Assembly: GCF_050337105.1 (NCBI RefSeq)
Contig: NZ_JAKJSQ010000014.1
Span: 8,765-72,764 of the forward strand
Origin: Aliivibrio_A kagoshimensis
Lineage (GTDB): Bacteria > Pseudomonadota > Gammaproteobacteria > Enterobacterales > Vibrionaceae
Direction of reading: 5' to 3'
Length of the DNA stretch: 64,000 bases
Shown here: in pieces, positions 7,674-17,327 of the stretch
How the letters are laid out: every line of letters starts with the position of its first letter
Numbering within the stretch: position 1 is the first letter of the stretch
Notes under the pieces: generated by a model
What the model saw: the letters and a program-made list of their open reading frames with translations, nothing else
Told to the model about the DNA's origin: nothing
The model's database searches: none
Made by a program: the position numbers and the translations under genes

Positions 7674-9314
7674 CTATTTGTCAAACTCACTACGCTGGTT
7701 TTCACCAGCCGCTTTTACGAAACCTTCAAACAATGGATGCCCATCGCGAGGAGTTGACGTAAATTCTGGGTGGAATTGAGCAGCCACAAACCAAGGATGG
7801 TTTGGAATCTCAACAATCTCCACTAATTTCTTATCTGATGATAACCCAGAAACCTTCAAGCCTGCTTTCTCTAATTTAGGAAGCAGATTGTTATTCACTT
7901 CGTAACGGTGACGGTGACGCTCTTCGATGGTTGCTTTGCCGTACAGCTCGCGAACCTTCGAACCTTTTGCTAAATGACAAAGCTGAGAGCCTAAACGCAT
8001 CGTTCCGCCTAGGTCAGACTTTTCAGTACGCTCTTCAACTTTACCTTCACCATCAACCCATTCGGTGATCAAACCAACAACAGGGAAAGCCGTCTCTTTT
8101 GAGAACTCTGTTGAGTGAGCACCTTCTAATCCAGCAACATTACGCGCATATTCGATTAGAGCGACTTGCATACCTAGGCAGATGCCTAAATAAGGAACAC
8201 TGTTTTCGCGTGCGTATTGTGCGGCAAGAATTTTGCCTTCAACACCACGATCACCAAATCCACCAGGTACAAGAATCGCATCAAGTTTGGACAGAATCTC
8301 TGTCCCTTTTGATTCCACATCTTGTGAATCAATATACTGAATCTTAACGCTCAAGCGATTTTTCAGCCCAGCATGCTTTAATGCTTCATTCACTGACTTG
8401 TAGGCATCTGGCAGTTCGATATATTTACCGACCATACCAATCGTTACTTCTGAAGTTGGATTCGCCTCTTCATAAATAACTTGTTCCCACTCAGAAAGAT
8501 CAGCTTCTGGTGCTTCAATACCAAAGCGCTGACAAACAAGATCATCCATACCTTGAGATTTAATAAGTTGTGGGATTTTGTAGATCGAATCTACGTCTCT
8601 CATCGAGATAACTGCTTTCTCTTGTACGTTACAGAAAAGCGCAATTTTCTTACGTTCATTCGATGGGATGTTACGATCAGAACGACAAACTAAGATATCA
8701 GGCTGAATACCAATTGAGAGCAGCTCTTTTACAGAGTGCTGTGTCGGTTTGGTTTTCACTTCACCAGCTGCTGCTAGATAAGGAACAAGAGTAAGGTGCA
8801 TGAACATGGTACGCTCACGACCCAGTTCGACCGCTAATTGACGAATCGCTTCCATAAACGGTAGAGATTCAATGTCACCCACCGTTCCACCGACTTCAAC
8901 TAACGCTACATCATGGCCTTCAGCACCTGAAATAACACGCTCTTTAATCGCGTTGGTAATATGAGGAATGACCTGAATCGTGGCACCTAAGTAGTCGCCA
9001 CGACGCTCTTTACGAAGAACATCCGCATATACACGACCTGCCGTAAAGTTATTACGCTTAGTCATTTTGGTTCGGATAAAACGCTCGTAGTGACCTAAAT
9101 CTAAGTCTGTTTCCGCTCCGTCAACGGTAACGAATACTTCACCATGCTGAGTCGGGCTCATTGTGCCTGGATCAACATTGATATATGGGTCAAGCTTCAT
9201 CATAGTGACATTTAAGCCACGCGCTTCAAGAATAGCGGCTAATGATGCTGCTGCAATACCTTTACCAAGAGAGGATACAACCCCTCCAGTAACAAAAATG
9301 TAATTCGTCGTCAT
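7674..9314 (-). CDS. pyrG: CTP synthase
   Basis: 546-residue enzyme that aminates UTP to CTP using glutamine. The synthase domain starts with FVTGGVVSSLGKGIAAASLA (P-loop) and contains MKLDPYINVDPGTMSP. The C-terminal class I amidotransferase domain has GGFGDRGVEGK, the nucleophile elbow YLGICLGMQ and the FHPEFTSTP His-Glu pair. The length is normal for the family. It sits downstream of mazG with a 130-nt gap containing its own promoter, and upstream of eno. Confidence 0.98.
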   Translation of the reverse strand: MTTNYIFVTGGVVSSLGKGIAAASLAAILEARGLNVTMMKLDPYINVDPGTMSPTQHGEVFVTVDGAETDLDLGHYERFIRTKMTKRNNFTAGRVYADVLRKERRGDYLGATIQVIPHITNAIKERVISGAEGHDVALVEVGGTVGDIESLPFMEAIRQLAVELGRERTMFMHLTLVPYLAAAGEVKTKPTQHSVKELLSIGIQPDILVCRSDRNIPSNERKKIALFCNVQEKAVISMRDVDSIYKIPQLIKSQGMDDLVCQRFGIEAPEADLSEWEQVIYEEANPTSEVTIGMVGKYIELPDAYKSVNEALKHAGLKNRLSVKIQYIDSQDVESKGTEILSKLDAILVPGGFGDRGVEGKILAAQYARENSVPYLGICLGMQVALIEYARNVAGLEGAHSTEFSKETAFPVVGLITEWVDGEGKVEERTEKSDLGGTMRLGSQLCHLAKGSKVRELYGKATIEERHRHRYEVNNNLLPKLEKAGLKVSGLSSDKKLVEIVEIPNHPWFVAAQFHPEFTSTPRDGHPLFEGFVKAAGENQRSEFDK

Positions 9315-9372
9315 ACGTAACCTGAAATTGGTGTTGTGAGGTAGAAAATGGATATCATCTGGACGGGATGAA

Positions 9373-9417
9373 AATATACCAGAACCACCTTATGTTCACA
9401 ACGTGAAACTTATCACA
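9373..9417 (-). promoter_or_regulatory. Putative pyrG promoter with CRP-like site
   Basis: On the minus strand an extended -10 (TGG-TATATT, hexamer at 9373-9378) lies 18 nt after a weak -35 (TTGTGA). A CRP-like palindrome matches TGTGA-N6-TCACA at nine of ten positions (CGTGA at 9402-9406, TCACA at 9413-9417 on the plus strand). Its centre is about 43 bp upstream of the predicted transcription start, close to the class II activator position. This is inference from motif matching only. Confidence 0.5.
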
Positions 9418-9444
9418 GCCATCCGATTTATTTTTTGCTTTAAA

Positions 9445-10254
9445 TCAATTCCGCTCATCGAGCTTAACATTTTCCCACTCTTGGTCTAGCTCCTCTAAGC
9501 TACACTCCTCCAATACCTTCCCTTTTTGGGTCACTTTCGTCTCAACCCCTTTGAAGCGTCTGGCAAATTTGTGATTTGCTTTGGCAAGAGCTTGCTCTGG
9601 ATCCTTGCCTAAATGTCTGGCCATATTCACCACAGAGAAAAGCAGATCCCCTAACTCCTCTTCAATTTTATCTTGATCGGGATTAACTTGAATCACTTCT
9701 TCAATTACCTCGTCAATCTCCTCTTTTACTTTATCGGCCACGGGGCCAAATGTGTCCCAATCGAAACCAAATTTAGCACATCGAGATTGCAGTTTTCTTG
9801 CACGGCTTAACGCAGGAAGGGCAACGGGCACAGTATCTAAAACACTCAAATTGAGCGTCTCATCTTGCTGCTTTTCCAGCCGTTCTTTGGCTTTTTCACG
9901 TTCCCAATTGGCTGCAATTTCCTGGTCGTTAGCAAATACTTGGTCTGAGAATACGTGAGGATGGCGACGAGTCAGTTTCTGGTTAATTCCACTCACCACA
10001 TCACTAAAGTCAAACAGCTTTTTCTCTTTGGCTATCTGGCTATAAAAGATGACTTGAAACAGCAGATCTCCCAACTCCTCTTTTAAGTTCCCCCAGTCTT
10101 GATTATTGATAGCATCAACCACTTCATAAGTCTCTTCAATGGTATAAGGGATCACCGATTCAAAAGTCTGCTTTTTATCCCAAGGGCAGCCACTCTTTTC
10201 ATCTCGAAGTTTTGCCATGATGGTTAACAGTTGCTCAATATTCTCTTTATCCAC
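9445..10254 (-). CDS. mazG: Nucleoside triphosphate pyrophosphohydrolase MazG
   Basis: Hydrolyses NTPs to NMPs and has been linked to lowering of ppGpp levels. Two tandem all-alpha MazG domains are visible. The first holds CPWDKKQTFES and EETYEVVDAI with EELGDLLFQVIFYS; the second holds EEIDEVIEEV with EEELGDLLFSVVNMARH. The start is assigned to GTG at 10254 (269 residues, reading DKENIEQLLTIM) because GGAG lies six bases upstream. An in-frame GTG at 10281 lies inside the relA terminator hairpin and is unlikely. The gene lies directly downstream of relA. Confidence 0.94.
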   Translation of the reverse strand: MDKENIEQLLTIMAKLRDEKSGCPWDKKQTFESVIPYTIEETYEVVDAINNQDWGNLKEELGDLLFQVIFYSQIAKEKKLFDFSDVVSGINQKLTRRHPHVFSDQVFANDQEIAANWEREKAKERLEKQQDETLNLSVLDTVPVALPALSRARKLQSRCAKFGFDWDTFGPVADKVKEEIDEVIEEVIQVNPDQDKIEEELGDLLFSVVNMARHLGKDPEQALAKANHKFARRFKGVETKVTQKGKVLEECSLEELDQEWENVKLDERN

Positions 10255-10270
10255 AAAATGCTCCTTCAAT

Positions 10271-10300
10271 AAAAAACCCACGCCTTGTTGGGTGGGTTTT
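10271..10300 (-). terminator. Rho-independent terminator downstream of relA
   Basis: On the minus strand AAAACCCAC pairs with GTGGGTTTT around a 12-nt segment and is followed by T residues. It separates relA from mazG, only about 20 nt before the mazG start, so it may also attenuate read-through into mazG. Confidence 0.85.
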
Positions 10301-10325
10301 ACGGTTTATCGGTTAATCAATCTGG

Positions 10326-12548
10326 TTAGCTCAATCGCTGCGCCCCAACCACATCTCGTATCTGTTCAACACGAGTAATGAGCTTACTTAAAATATCAGT
10401 ATTCAGAACCTCAAGTTCAAAGTCCATAATAACCAACTGTTTTTTATAGTCTGTACGGCTCTTCATACCGGAGACTCGAACTTTCTCATTCGCTAACAGT
10501 GAGGTAATATCTTTCAATAATCCCGTACGCTCAAGAGCAGTGACACGAAGAGTTAGGTTATATGAACCAACCACACCGCCTCCCCATACCGTATCGATAA
10601 TACGTTCAGGAGCATGATGTTTTAACTCTTCTAACTGCTCACAATCACTTCGGTGTACTGAAATCCCTCGACCTTGAGTAATGTATCCAGCGATGTCGTC
10701 ACCAGGGATCGGCTGACAACAGCGGGCTAGGTGATTCATCAAGTTATCAATACCCTCAACCACAACCGCATCTTTTTGAGATCGTGTATTGGCCGCTGCT
10801 TTCTCTTCAGAGAGCTGCAGTTTTTGCAAAACCTTTTGATCTTCTTCTTCTGCCGTTGGTTTGTTTACCAAAGCATTAATATGATTAACAACTTGGTTAA
10901 TGCGAAGATCGCCACTGCCTACCCCCGCATAAAGTTCGTCGGCACTGTTCACGTTGAATCGTCTAAGAGCATACTGCTCAGCATCTTTCAGCGTAGCACC
11001 AATCTTAGCCAACTCAGTCTCTAAGATATCTTTACCCGCCTCTAGATTTCCTTCTCGGCTCTGCTTTCTAAACCACGCATTAATTTTGGCTCGAGCACGC
11101 CCTGAATGGACGAAGCCAAGAGTCGGATTTAACCAATCTCGAGATGGGTTTGGCTCTTTTTGGGTAATAATCTCAACCTGATTGCCCATGGTTAGTACAT
11201 GCGTAAATGGGACGATACGTCCATCCACTTTGGCACCAATACAGCGGTGTCCAACTTCAGAGTGAATGTGGTAAGCGAAGTCAAGGGGGGTCGCACCAAT
11301 AGGCAGATCGACAACATCACCTCGAGGGGTAAAGGCGTACACTCGGTCTTCAAAGACTTGGCTTCTTAACTCATCCAAGATCTCGCCCGAGTCTGACATC
11401 TCCTCTTGCCAATCCAGAAGTTTACGCAACCATGTGATCTTTTCATCATAGCCGGAATGCCCCCCGCTAGAGCCCTCTTTGTATTTCCAGTGAGCAGCCA
11501 CTCCCAGTTCAGAGTCATCATGCATCTGCTTGGTTCGGATCTGAATCTCAATCGTTTTTCCTTCCGGTCCTAATACCACGGTATGGATCGATTGATACCC
11601 GTTAGGTTTAGGGTTGGCAACATAGTCATCAAACTCATTAGGAAGGTGGCGGTATTTGGTATGAACGAGACCTAAGGCGGCGTAACAATCTTGCAGTTTA
11701 GCGGCAATAATTCTGACCGCTCGCACATCAAACAACTCATCAAAATCTAAGTTCTTCTTCTGCATTTTTCGCCAAATACTGTAGATATGTTTTGGTCGAC
11801 CGCTGACATCAGCATCAATATTTGAAACATCCATCTCTTCAAGCAAATCGTGAACAAAATCAGAGATATACTCCTCTCTCACAATACGCCTTTCAGAAAG
11901 TTGCTTCGCTATTTTTTTGTAAGTGTCAGGGTGCTGATATCGAAAAGCGTAGTCTTCCATCTCCCATTTCAATTGCCCAATACCTAAACGGTTAGCTAAT
12001 GGGGCGTAGATGTTGGCACACTCTTTTGCAGCGGCACGACGAACCGCATCTGGCGCATCTTTCACTTCACGTAAATTACAGATACGTTCAGCAAGCTTGA
12101 TGACCACACAGCGAAAATCATCCACCATAGAGAGCAGCATACGTCGAATATTATCCACTTGGACCGATGTTGCAGATCCATCTTGGGTGGCACTCAGGTG
12201 ACCGATAGCCGCCATCTCAACCACACCATCAACCAGTTTAACTACCTCTTTACCATATAGTTCGTCTAACGCTTCACGATCACAAAGCCCATTAGCGACC
12301 AGAGGATATAACTGAGCAGCCATTAATGTCGCTTTATCCATACTTAACGTATTCAGTATTTCAATCATCTCACGGCCCTGCCATAAGAGCAGTACTCCGG
12401 ATTCGTGTCCAGCTAATAGCTGAGCACAGTATTGATATACTTTGATTAGCTTATTTGATGTTTTGGCGTCTTGATTAAGACTTGATATCCACTCATCAAG
12501 ATTGAACTCTTCATTTTCCTTTAAGTGTGCACCGCGAACCGCGACCAT
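10326..12548 (-). CDS. relA: GTP pyrophosphokinase RelA ((p)ppGpp synthetase I)
   Basis: 740-residue ribosome-associated synthetase that makes (p)ppGpp during amino-acid starvation. The order is an N-terminal pseudo-hydrolase domain lacking the HD metal motif of SpoT, then the synthetase domain (DVRAVRIIAAKLQDCYAALG and NPKPNGYQSIHTVV). A TGS domain follows (RVYAFTPRGDVVDLPIGATP), then a zinc-finger region with CC and C (LARCCQPIPGDDIAG), then a C-terminal ACT/RRM domain. The N terminus MVAVRGAHLK closely matches E. coli RelA. It lies between rlmD and mazG, the conserved order. Confidence 0.98.
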   Translation of the reverse strand: MVAVRGAHLKENEEFNLDEWISSLNQDAKTSNKLIKVYQYCAQLLAGHESGVLLLWQGREMIEILNTLSMDKATLMAAQLYPLVANGLCDREALDELYGKEVVKLVDGVVEMAAIGHLSATQDGSATSVQVDNIRRMLLSMVDDFRCVVIKLAERICNLREVKDAPDAVRRAAAKECANIYAPLANRLGIGQLKWEMEDYAFRYQHPDTYKKIAKQLSERRIVREEYISDFVHDLLEEMDVSNIDADVSGRPKHIYSIWRKMQKKNLDFDELFDVRAVRIIAAKLQDCYAALGLVHTKYRHLPNEFDDYVANPKPNGYQSIHTVVLGPEGKTIEIQIRTKQMHDDSELGVAAHWKYKEGSSGGHSGYDEKITWLRKLLDWQEEMSDSGEILDELRSQVFEDRVYAFTPRGDVVDLPIGATPLDFAYHIHSEVGHRCIGAKVDGRIVPFTHVLTMGNQVEIITQKEPNPSRDWLNPTLGFVHSGRARAKINAWFRKQSREGNLEAGKDILETELAKIGATLKDAEQYALRRFNVNSADELYAGVGSGDLRINQVVNHINALVNKPTAEEEDQKVLQKLQLSEEKAAANTRSQKDAVVVEGIDNLMNHLARCCQPIPGDDIAGYITQGRGISVHRSDCEQLEELKHHAPERIIDTVWGGGVVGSYNLTLRVTALERTGLLKDITSLLANEKVRVSGMKSRTDYKKQLVIMDFELEVLNTDILSKLITRVEQIRDVVGAQRLS

Positions 12549-12595
12549 CTGTCTATCCTATTTTTATTAATTATGAGAGTGACTCTTTATCTATC

Positions 12596-13933
12596 TTATT
12601 TATTTTTTTGAAACAGTGCCATCGACTCTAAGTGTCCTGTATGAGGGAACATATCCAGTATACCTAACTTCTGTAACCTATAACCACTTTGCAACAGTAC
12701 TTGGCTGTCTCTGGCCAATGTCGCCGGATTACATGAAACATACACTATAGAGTGTGCTTGCAGTTTTGCCACATACTCCATCACGCCTGGAGCCCCTGCT
12801 CGCGCTGGATCTAGCACTATTTTTGAAAATGTATTTTTGGCCCAAGCCTGCTTGGTAATATCCAGTTCTAAGTTGGCATGATGAAAGCTAACATTCGATA
12901 ATCCGTTGCTCTCTGCATTTATTTGAGCACACCGAACCATCTCCTCAACCCCTTCAACACCTACAACGTGATTGACTCTTTTCGCTAGAGGTAAACTGAA
13001 ATTACCTAAACCACAAAATAGGTCAAGTACTCGGTCACTGCTTTGTAGATCTAACCATGAAATGGCTTGTTGGACCATATCTTCATTCACTTGACGATTA
13101 ACCTGTATAAAATCTTGAGGCGTAAAGGCGATCTCTACCCCATCAATCTCATAGTAGGGAGCCTCACCGTATACTCTATCAACAACGTTACTGTCAGGAG
13201 AAAGAAAGAGTGTCAACTGATGTTGCTTTGCAAAGGCGGTTAACTGTTCTAAGTCGTTAACAGAGAGTGGTTTTAAATGACGTAACAAACAGACTCTGCC
13301 TGTACTTGCCTCAACCAATTCAACATGCCCTAAATCTCGACGAGCAGACAGGCCATTGAGCACACAATGAAGCTCACCCAATAGTGACTCAAGTGGCTGA
13401 GTTAATACGGGGCACTCTCGAACGTCAACAATCGACTTGCTCTGACGTTTTCTAAATCCCATCAATAACGCGTTTGATGGCCGATCAAACTGTAAGCTCA
13501 GGCGAGCACGACGTCGATAAGCATGATCTGCGCTCAATATAGGTGGCTGCTGAGCTTTTTCTTGTTTATCAAGTTCTTGGCCTGAAAACTTGCTCATCAA
13601 CTCATCTAATGCACTCTGCTTGGCCTTAATCTGCCCCGCTAAACTCAAGTGCTGTAAATTACAACCGCCACACTCTTGGTAGTGGCGACAAAACGGGTCC
13701 ACTCGCTCTGAACTCGGTGTCAGTAACTTAATCAATTTAGCTTTCGCGTAATTTTTTTTATTTTCCGTTAACTGAACTAAAGCACGCTCTTCAGGTAAAA
13801 CCCCATCAATAAAAACGGTTTTTTTGTCTAATAACCCAATGCCTGCACCTAAATGATCCAACCGAATAATGTTGATGGCTTTATGCTTAGCATCGATACG
13901 CTTTGTTTTTAAGGGTTTAAAAAATTGTGCCAT
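12596..13933 (-). CDS. rlmD: 23S rRNA (uracil(1939)-C5)-methyltransferase RlmD
   Basis: 445-residue iron-sulfur methyltransferase. An N-terminal TRAM domain (HLGAGIGLLDKKTVFIDGVL region) precedes the [4Fe-4S] cysteines CRHYQECGGC. The Rossmann SAM domain has LDLFCGLGNFSLPLA and the catalytic Cys motif YVSCNPATLARD. The domain order and the placement immediately upstream of relA, divergent from barA, match rlmD (rumA) rather than its paralogs rlmC and trmA. Confidence 0.96.
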   Translation of the reverse strand: MAQFFKPLKTKRIDAKHKAINIIRLDHLGAGIGLLDKKTVFIDGVLPEERALVQLTENKKNYAKAKLIKLLTPSSERVDPFCRHYQECGGCNLQHLSLAGQIKAKQSALDELMSKFSGQELDKQEKAQQPPILSADHAYRRRARLSLQFDRPSNALLMGFRKRQSKSIVDVRECPVLTQPLESLLGELHCVLNGLSARRDLGHVELVEASTGRVCLLRHLKPLSVNDLEQLTAFAKQHQLTLFLSPDSNVVDRVYGEAPYYEIDGVEIAFTPQDFIQVNRQVNEDMVQQAISWLDLQSSDRVLDLFCGLGNFSLPLAKRVNHVVGVEGVEEMVRCAQINAESNGLSNVSFHHANLELDITKQAWAKNTFSKIVLDPARAGAPGVMEYVAKLQAHSIVYVSCNPATLARDSQVLLQSGYRLQKLGILDMFPHTGHLESMALFQKNK

Positions 13934-14117
13934 TAAAAATAACCTAATGAAAATAAATCTATTGGGATCTCAATATCCTAATGCTTAGACCAAATTATAT
14001 TCGCAAATATACTGACTATTGAGGTAATGTTACACCTATTGTATTAGAGTCGAGATAGCTATGTCGACATAACAGCTATTTTCCCACAGTGACATAAATT
14101 TGCAATTATAGAGAATC

Positions 14118-16919
14118 ATGACTAAATACGGCTTACGTGCTCGCGTTATCACCATGACCTTGGCTCCTACTTTGATCATTGGTCTGTTACTTAGTACTTT
14201 TTTTACGATGAATCGGTATACCGATCTTGAGAACCAACTCATCTCTACCGGTACCAGCATCATTGAACCATTAGCCATCTCCAGTGAATATGGGATGACC
14301 ACTAAAAGCCGAGAAGCGGTTCGACGACTCATCAGTTACACCCATCGAAAACACTCCAAAATCGTTCGAAGCATTGCCGTATTTGATTCAACCCATGAAC
14401 TGTTTGTTACCTCAAACTTTCATCCCAATTTTGAACAGCTCATGTTAAATAGAGAGGTGCCTATTCCTCTTCTCTTAGACGTTAACTTGCATGATGATAT
14501 TTTAATTCTTAGAGCGCCTATTTTGGCTGAAGGGCAATTCTCAAATCAATTTGAAGACACCGCCATCAATCAACCTTTAGGTTATATTGCCATTGAGCTG
14601 GATCTCTCCTCTCTACGTCTACAGCAATTCCAAGAGATATTCGCGGCCCTGACGGTGCTAGCGCTGGGCTTAAGTCTATCTGGCTTATTCGCCTACCGAT
14701 TGATGCAAGATGTGACTAAACCTATCTCTCATATGGTGAGCGTGGTCGATCGCATCAGGCGCGGCCACTTAGATACTCGAATTGAAACCCATCTGCACGG
14801 TGAATTAGACACCTTAAAAAATGGTATTAATGCCATGGCGATTTCACTTTCGGAATACCATGTCGAGATGCAGCAGAGTATCGATCAAGCCACTTCTGAT
14901 CTACGGGAAACTTTAGAACAATTAGAGATCCAAAACGTGGAACTGGATATCGCGAAAAAACGCGCACAAGAAGCGGCACGAGTGAAGTCAGAGTTCCTTG
15001 CTAATATGTCTCATGAACTGCGTACCCCACTCAATGGCGTCATTGGATTTACCAGACAGCTACTGAAAACCAGACTCTCAAGCAGTCAACAAGACTACCT
15101 ACTCACCATTGAAGGTTCAGCGAATAACCTGTTAACGATCATTAACGACATTCTTGATTTCTCAAAACTTGAAGCGGGCAAGCTGTTACTTGAGAACATC
15201 CCTTTTGAGTTCCAAGAATCGCTTGATGAAGTGGTTGCTCTATTGGCACCAAGCGCTCACGAAAAAGGGTTAGAGTTAACCTTAAAAGTGGACACAAACA
15301 TTCCAACTGGAGTGATTGGCGATCCACTGCGTATTCAGCAAGTGTTAACCAATTTAGTTGGAAACTCCATCAAATTTACTGAACGTGGCAATATTGATAT
15401 TTCGATTGAGTTGAAGATGCTCAGTGACAACAGCATTGATATTCAGTTTGTGGTTCGTGACACTGGTATTGGCATCTCAGAGAGACAACAAGCGCAGCTA
15501 TTCCAAGCCTTCAGCCAAGCTGATGCCAGTATATCTCGCCGCTATGGTGGAACCGGGTTAGGTCTGGTTATCACCCAAAAACTGGTCTCTCAAATGGGTG
15601 GAGAGATTGGATTAAGTAGCCGTCTACACCAAGGATCAACTTTCTGGTTCTCAATTCGATTAGGCACCACAGAATTACCTATTGCAGAGCCTATCGACAG
15701 TGAGCAACTTATTGGAAAGAGCATTTTACTTATTGACTCCAATACTCAATCTGCTGCGATTTTGCAACAACAGCTGTCGAAAGAGGGCTTATCCGTCGAT
15801 CACTGCTTAGAGATTCCCTCACACATTGAGTTTCACGATGTGGCTCTTATCAATTTCAGTGCTGATAGCAGTTGGGACAATAGCTCTGTGTTACATTACA
15901 TCAACCGACTGCAGATAGTGTGTCCTAAAGTCATTGTGGGTTTACCCAGTACTGAGCTCGCGCTGTCTGAAACGCTGCTCCACATTCCTAATGTGACTTG
16001 TTTGGCCAAACCACTGGCGAAAAGAAAACTTTTTAATGCGCTCGTTATCTCAAGCGATATTCTGCCAGAGGTTGCGGTTTCAACGCCAATGCAACCACAG
16101 AATGAGATCCTGCCGTTAACCGTTATGGCGGTTGATGATAACCCCGCGAACCTAAAATTGATTACCGCGCTACTTCAAGAGCGTGTTGAAACCGTTATCT
16201 CTTGTAGTAGTGGCCAAGAAGCCGTGGAACAGGCACAAAACCGACACTTTGATGTGATCTTAATGGACATTCAAATGCCTCAAATGGATGGGGTAATGGC
16301 GTGTCAAAAAATCAGAGAAATCCCTCATAACGTCATGACTCCGATTATTGCTGTCACCGCACATGCGATGGCAGGGGAACGCGAACGTCTCATTAATGCT
16401 GGTATGGATGACTATTTAACCAAACCGATTGAAGAGCATATTTTGCAACAAGTGTTGGTGCATTGGGATCCTAACAGCTGCTCGACTCAGGTTGAGAAAG
16501 TACAGCCAACATCGGTGGATGTTAACTCTCTCATCAAAAAGAGCCAGTCCGTACCGAAGAAATCTGATCCCATTGACTGGACGCTCGCTTTAAAACAGGC
16601 GGCAGGTAAAGAGGGGTTAGCAAAAGAGATGCTGCAGATGCTGGTCGATTTCATTCCAGAAGTTGACCAACAGATAGAGATCACACTAGAGAATCCTGAG
16701 CAGCAAGTCATCGCGCTTAAGGAGATCATCCATAAATTGCATGGAAGTTGCTCTTACAGTGGTGTCCCTCGATTAAAGGCATTGTGTCAAACCATTGAGA
16801 CGGAGCTACGAGCTCAACAATCTATCGATAATATTGAGCCTGAGTTACTTGAACTGCAAGATGAGTTAACTAAGGTTTGTGAGTCAGCGAAAGATATTTA
16901 TAAAGTGATAAAGCTATAG
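14118..16919 (+). CDS. barA: Hybrid sensor histidine kinase BarA (VarS)
   Basis: 933-residue tripartite kinase that phosphorylates the response regulator UvrY/VarA and so controls the Csr small RNAs. A membrane segment lies at about residues 10-30 and a second at about 175-195 flank a periplasmic sensor. HAMP follows, then HisKA with phospho-His near 299 (SHELRTPLNGVIGF), HATPase (GTGLGLVITQKLV), a degenerate receiver, and a true receiver with Asp near 717 (ILMDIQMPQMDG) and Lys in YLTKPI. The C-terminal Hpt domain has phospho-His near 872 (HKLHGSCSYSG). It is divergent from rlmD, as in E. coli. Confidence 0.96.
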   Translation: MTKYGLRARVITMTLAPTLIIGLLLSTFFTMNRYTDLENQLISTGTSIIEPLAISSEYGMTTKSREAVRRLISYTHRKHSKIVRSIAVFDSTHELFVTSNFHPNFEQLMLNREVPIPLLLDVNLHDDILILRAPILAEGQFSNQFEDTAINQPLGYIAIELDLSSLRLQQFQEIFAALTVLALGLSLSGLFAYRLMQDVTKPISHMVSVVDRIRRGHLDTRIETHLHGELDTLKNGINAMAISLSEYHVEMQQSIDQATSDLRETLEQLEIQNVELDIAKKRAQEAARVKSEFLANMSHELRTPLNGVIGFTRQLLKTRLSSSQQDYLLTIEGSANNLLTIINDILDFSKLEAGKLLLENIPFEFQESLDEVVALLAPSAHEKGLELTLKVDTNIPTGVIGDPLRIQQVLTNLVGNSIKFTERGNIDISIELKMLSDNSIDIQFVVRDTGIGISERQQAQLFQAFSQADASISRRYGGTGLGLVITQKLVSQMGGEIGLSSRLHQGSTFWFSIRLGTTELPIAEPIDSEQLIGKSILLIDSNTQSAAILQQQLSKEGLSVDHCLEIPSHIEFHDVALINFSADSSWDNSSVLHYINRLQIVCPKVIVGLPSTELALSETLLHIPNVTCLAKPLAKRKLFNALVISSDILPEVAVSTPMQPQNEILPLTVMAVDDNPANLKLITALLQERVETVISCSSGQEAVEQAQNRHFDVILMDIQMPQMDGVMACQKIREIPHNVMTPIIAVTAHAMAGERERLINAGMDDYLTKPIEEHILQQVLVHWDPNSCSTQVEKVQPTSVDVNSLIKKSQSVPKKSDPIDWTLALKQAAGKEGLAKEMLQMLVDFIPEVDQQIEITLENPEQQVIALKEIIHKLHGSCSYSGVPRLKALCQTIETELRAQQSIDNIEPELLELQDELTKVCESAKDIYKVIKL

Positions 16920-16921
16920 AA

Positions 16922-16943
16922 CGAGCAGAGCGATCTCTGCTCG
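16922..16943. terminator. Convergent terminator hairpin between barA and acpS
   Basis: A 9-bp perfect inverted repeat (CGAGCAGAG / CTCTGCTCG) with a 4-nt loop fills the 27-nt gap between the convergent genes. No T tract is present on either side, so strength is uncertain. Confidence 0.6.
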
Positions 16944-16946
16944 ATC

Positions 16947-17327
16947 TCAAGATTCAAAGATAACGGTCGCCACTGCGTAGTTTCTTTCGTCTGATATAGT
17001 GAGGTGAATCTGGCTCACCTCTTTTTCTGTCGCAAGTTCTAGTGCCTTACCGAATAACGTTAAGACCGGTTTTCCTAAATGGTCATTGCCTATCTCAAAA
17101 TCTTGAAACGTCACCCCACAAGCAATCCCTGTTCCCAACGCTTTTGAGGCAGCCTCTTTGGCAGAAAAGCGTTTCGCAAGGTAACGAGCCTGTTGCTTTA
17201 ACCCACTGAATTTTTGATACTCTCGATCCGTTAAGATACGCTGGGCAAAAGCATCACCACTTCGAGAGAGCGCTTTTTCCACTCTCTCAATTTCAGCAAT
17301 ATCAGTACCTAATCCAACAATAGCCAT
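16947..17327 (-). CDS. acpS: Holo-[acyl-carrier-protein] synthase AcpS
   Basis: 126-residue phosphopantetheinyl transferase that loads acyl carrier protein for fatty-acid synthesis. The two magnesium-binding motifs are clear: VGLGTDIAEIERVE near the N terminus and RFSAKEAASKALGTGI near residue 55. Its start overlaps the pdxJ stop by one base (TAATG), so the two are translationally coupled. It is the last gene of the lepA-lepB-rnc-era-recO-pdxJ-acpS series. Confidence 0.97.
   Translation of the reverse strand: MAIVGLGTDIAEIERVEKALSRSGDAFAQRILTDREYQKFSGLKQQARYLAKRFSAKEAASKALGTGIACGVTFQDFEIGNDHLGKPVLTLFGKALELATEKEVSQIHLTISDERNYAVATVIFES

Noticed and set aside
8099..8693. Plus-strand open frames antisense to pyrG
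   Set aside because: Shadow frames of a highly conserved gene with no ribosome binding site and no protein-like composition.
10731..11181. Plus-strand open frames of 75-97 codons antisense to relA
   Set aside because: They lie wholly within the conserved relA coding sequence and reflect its codon bias on the opposite strand.
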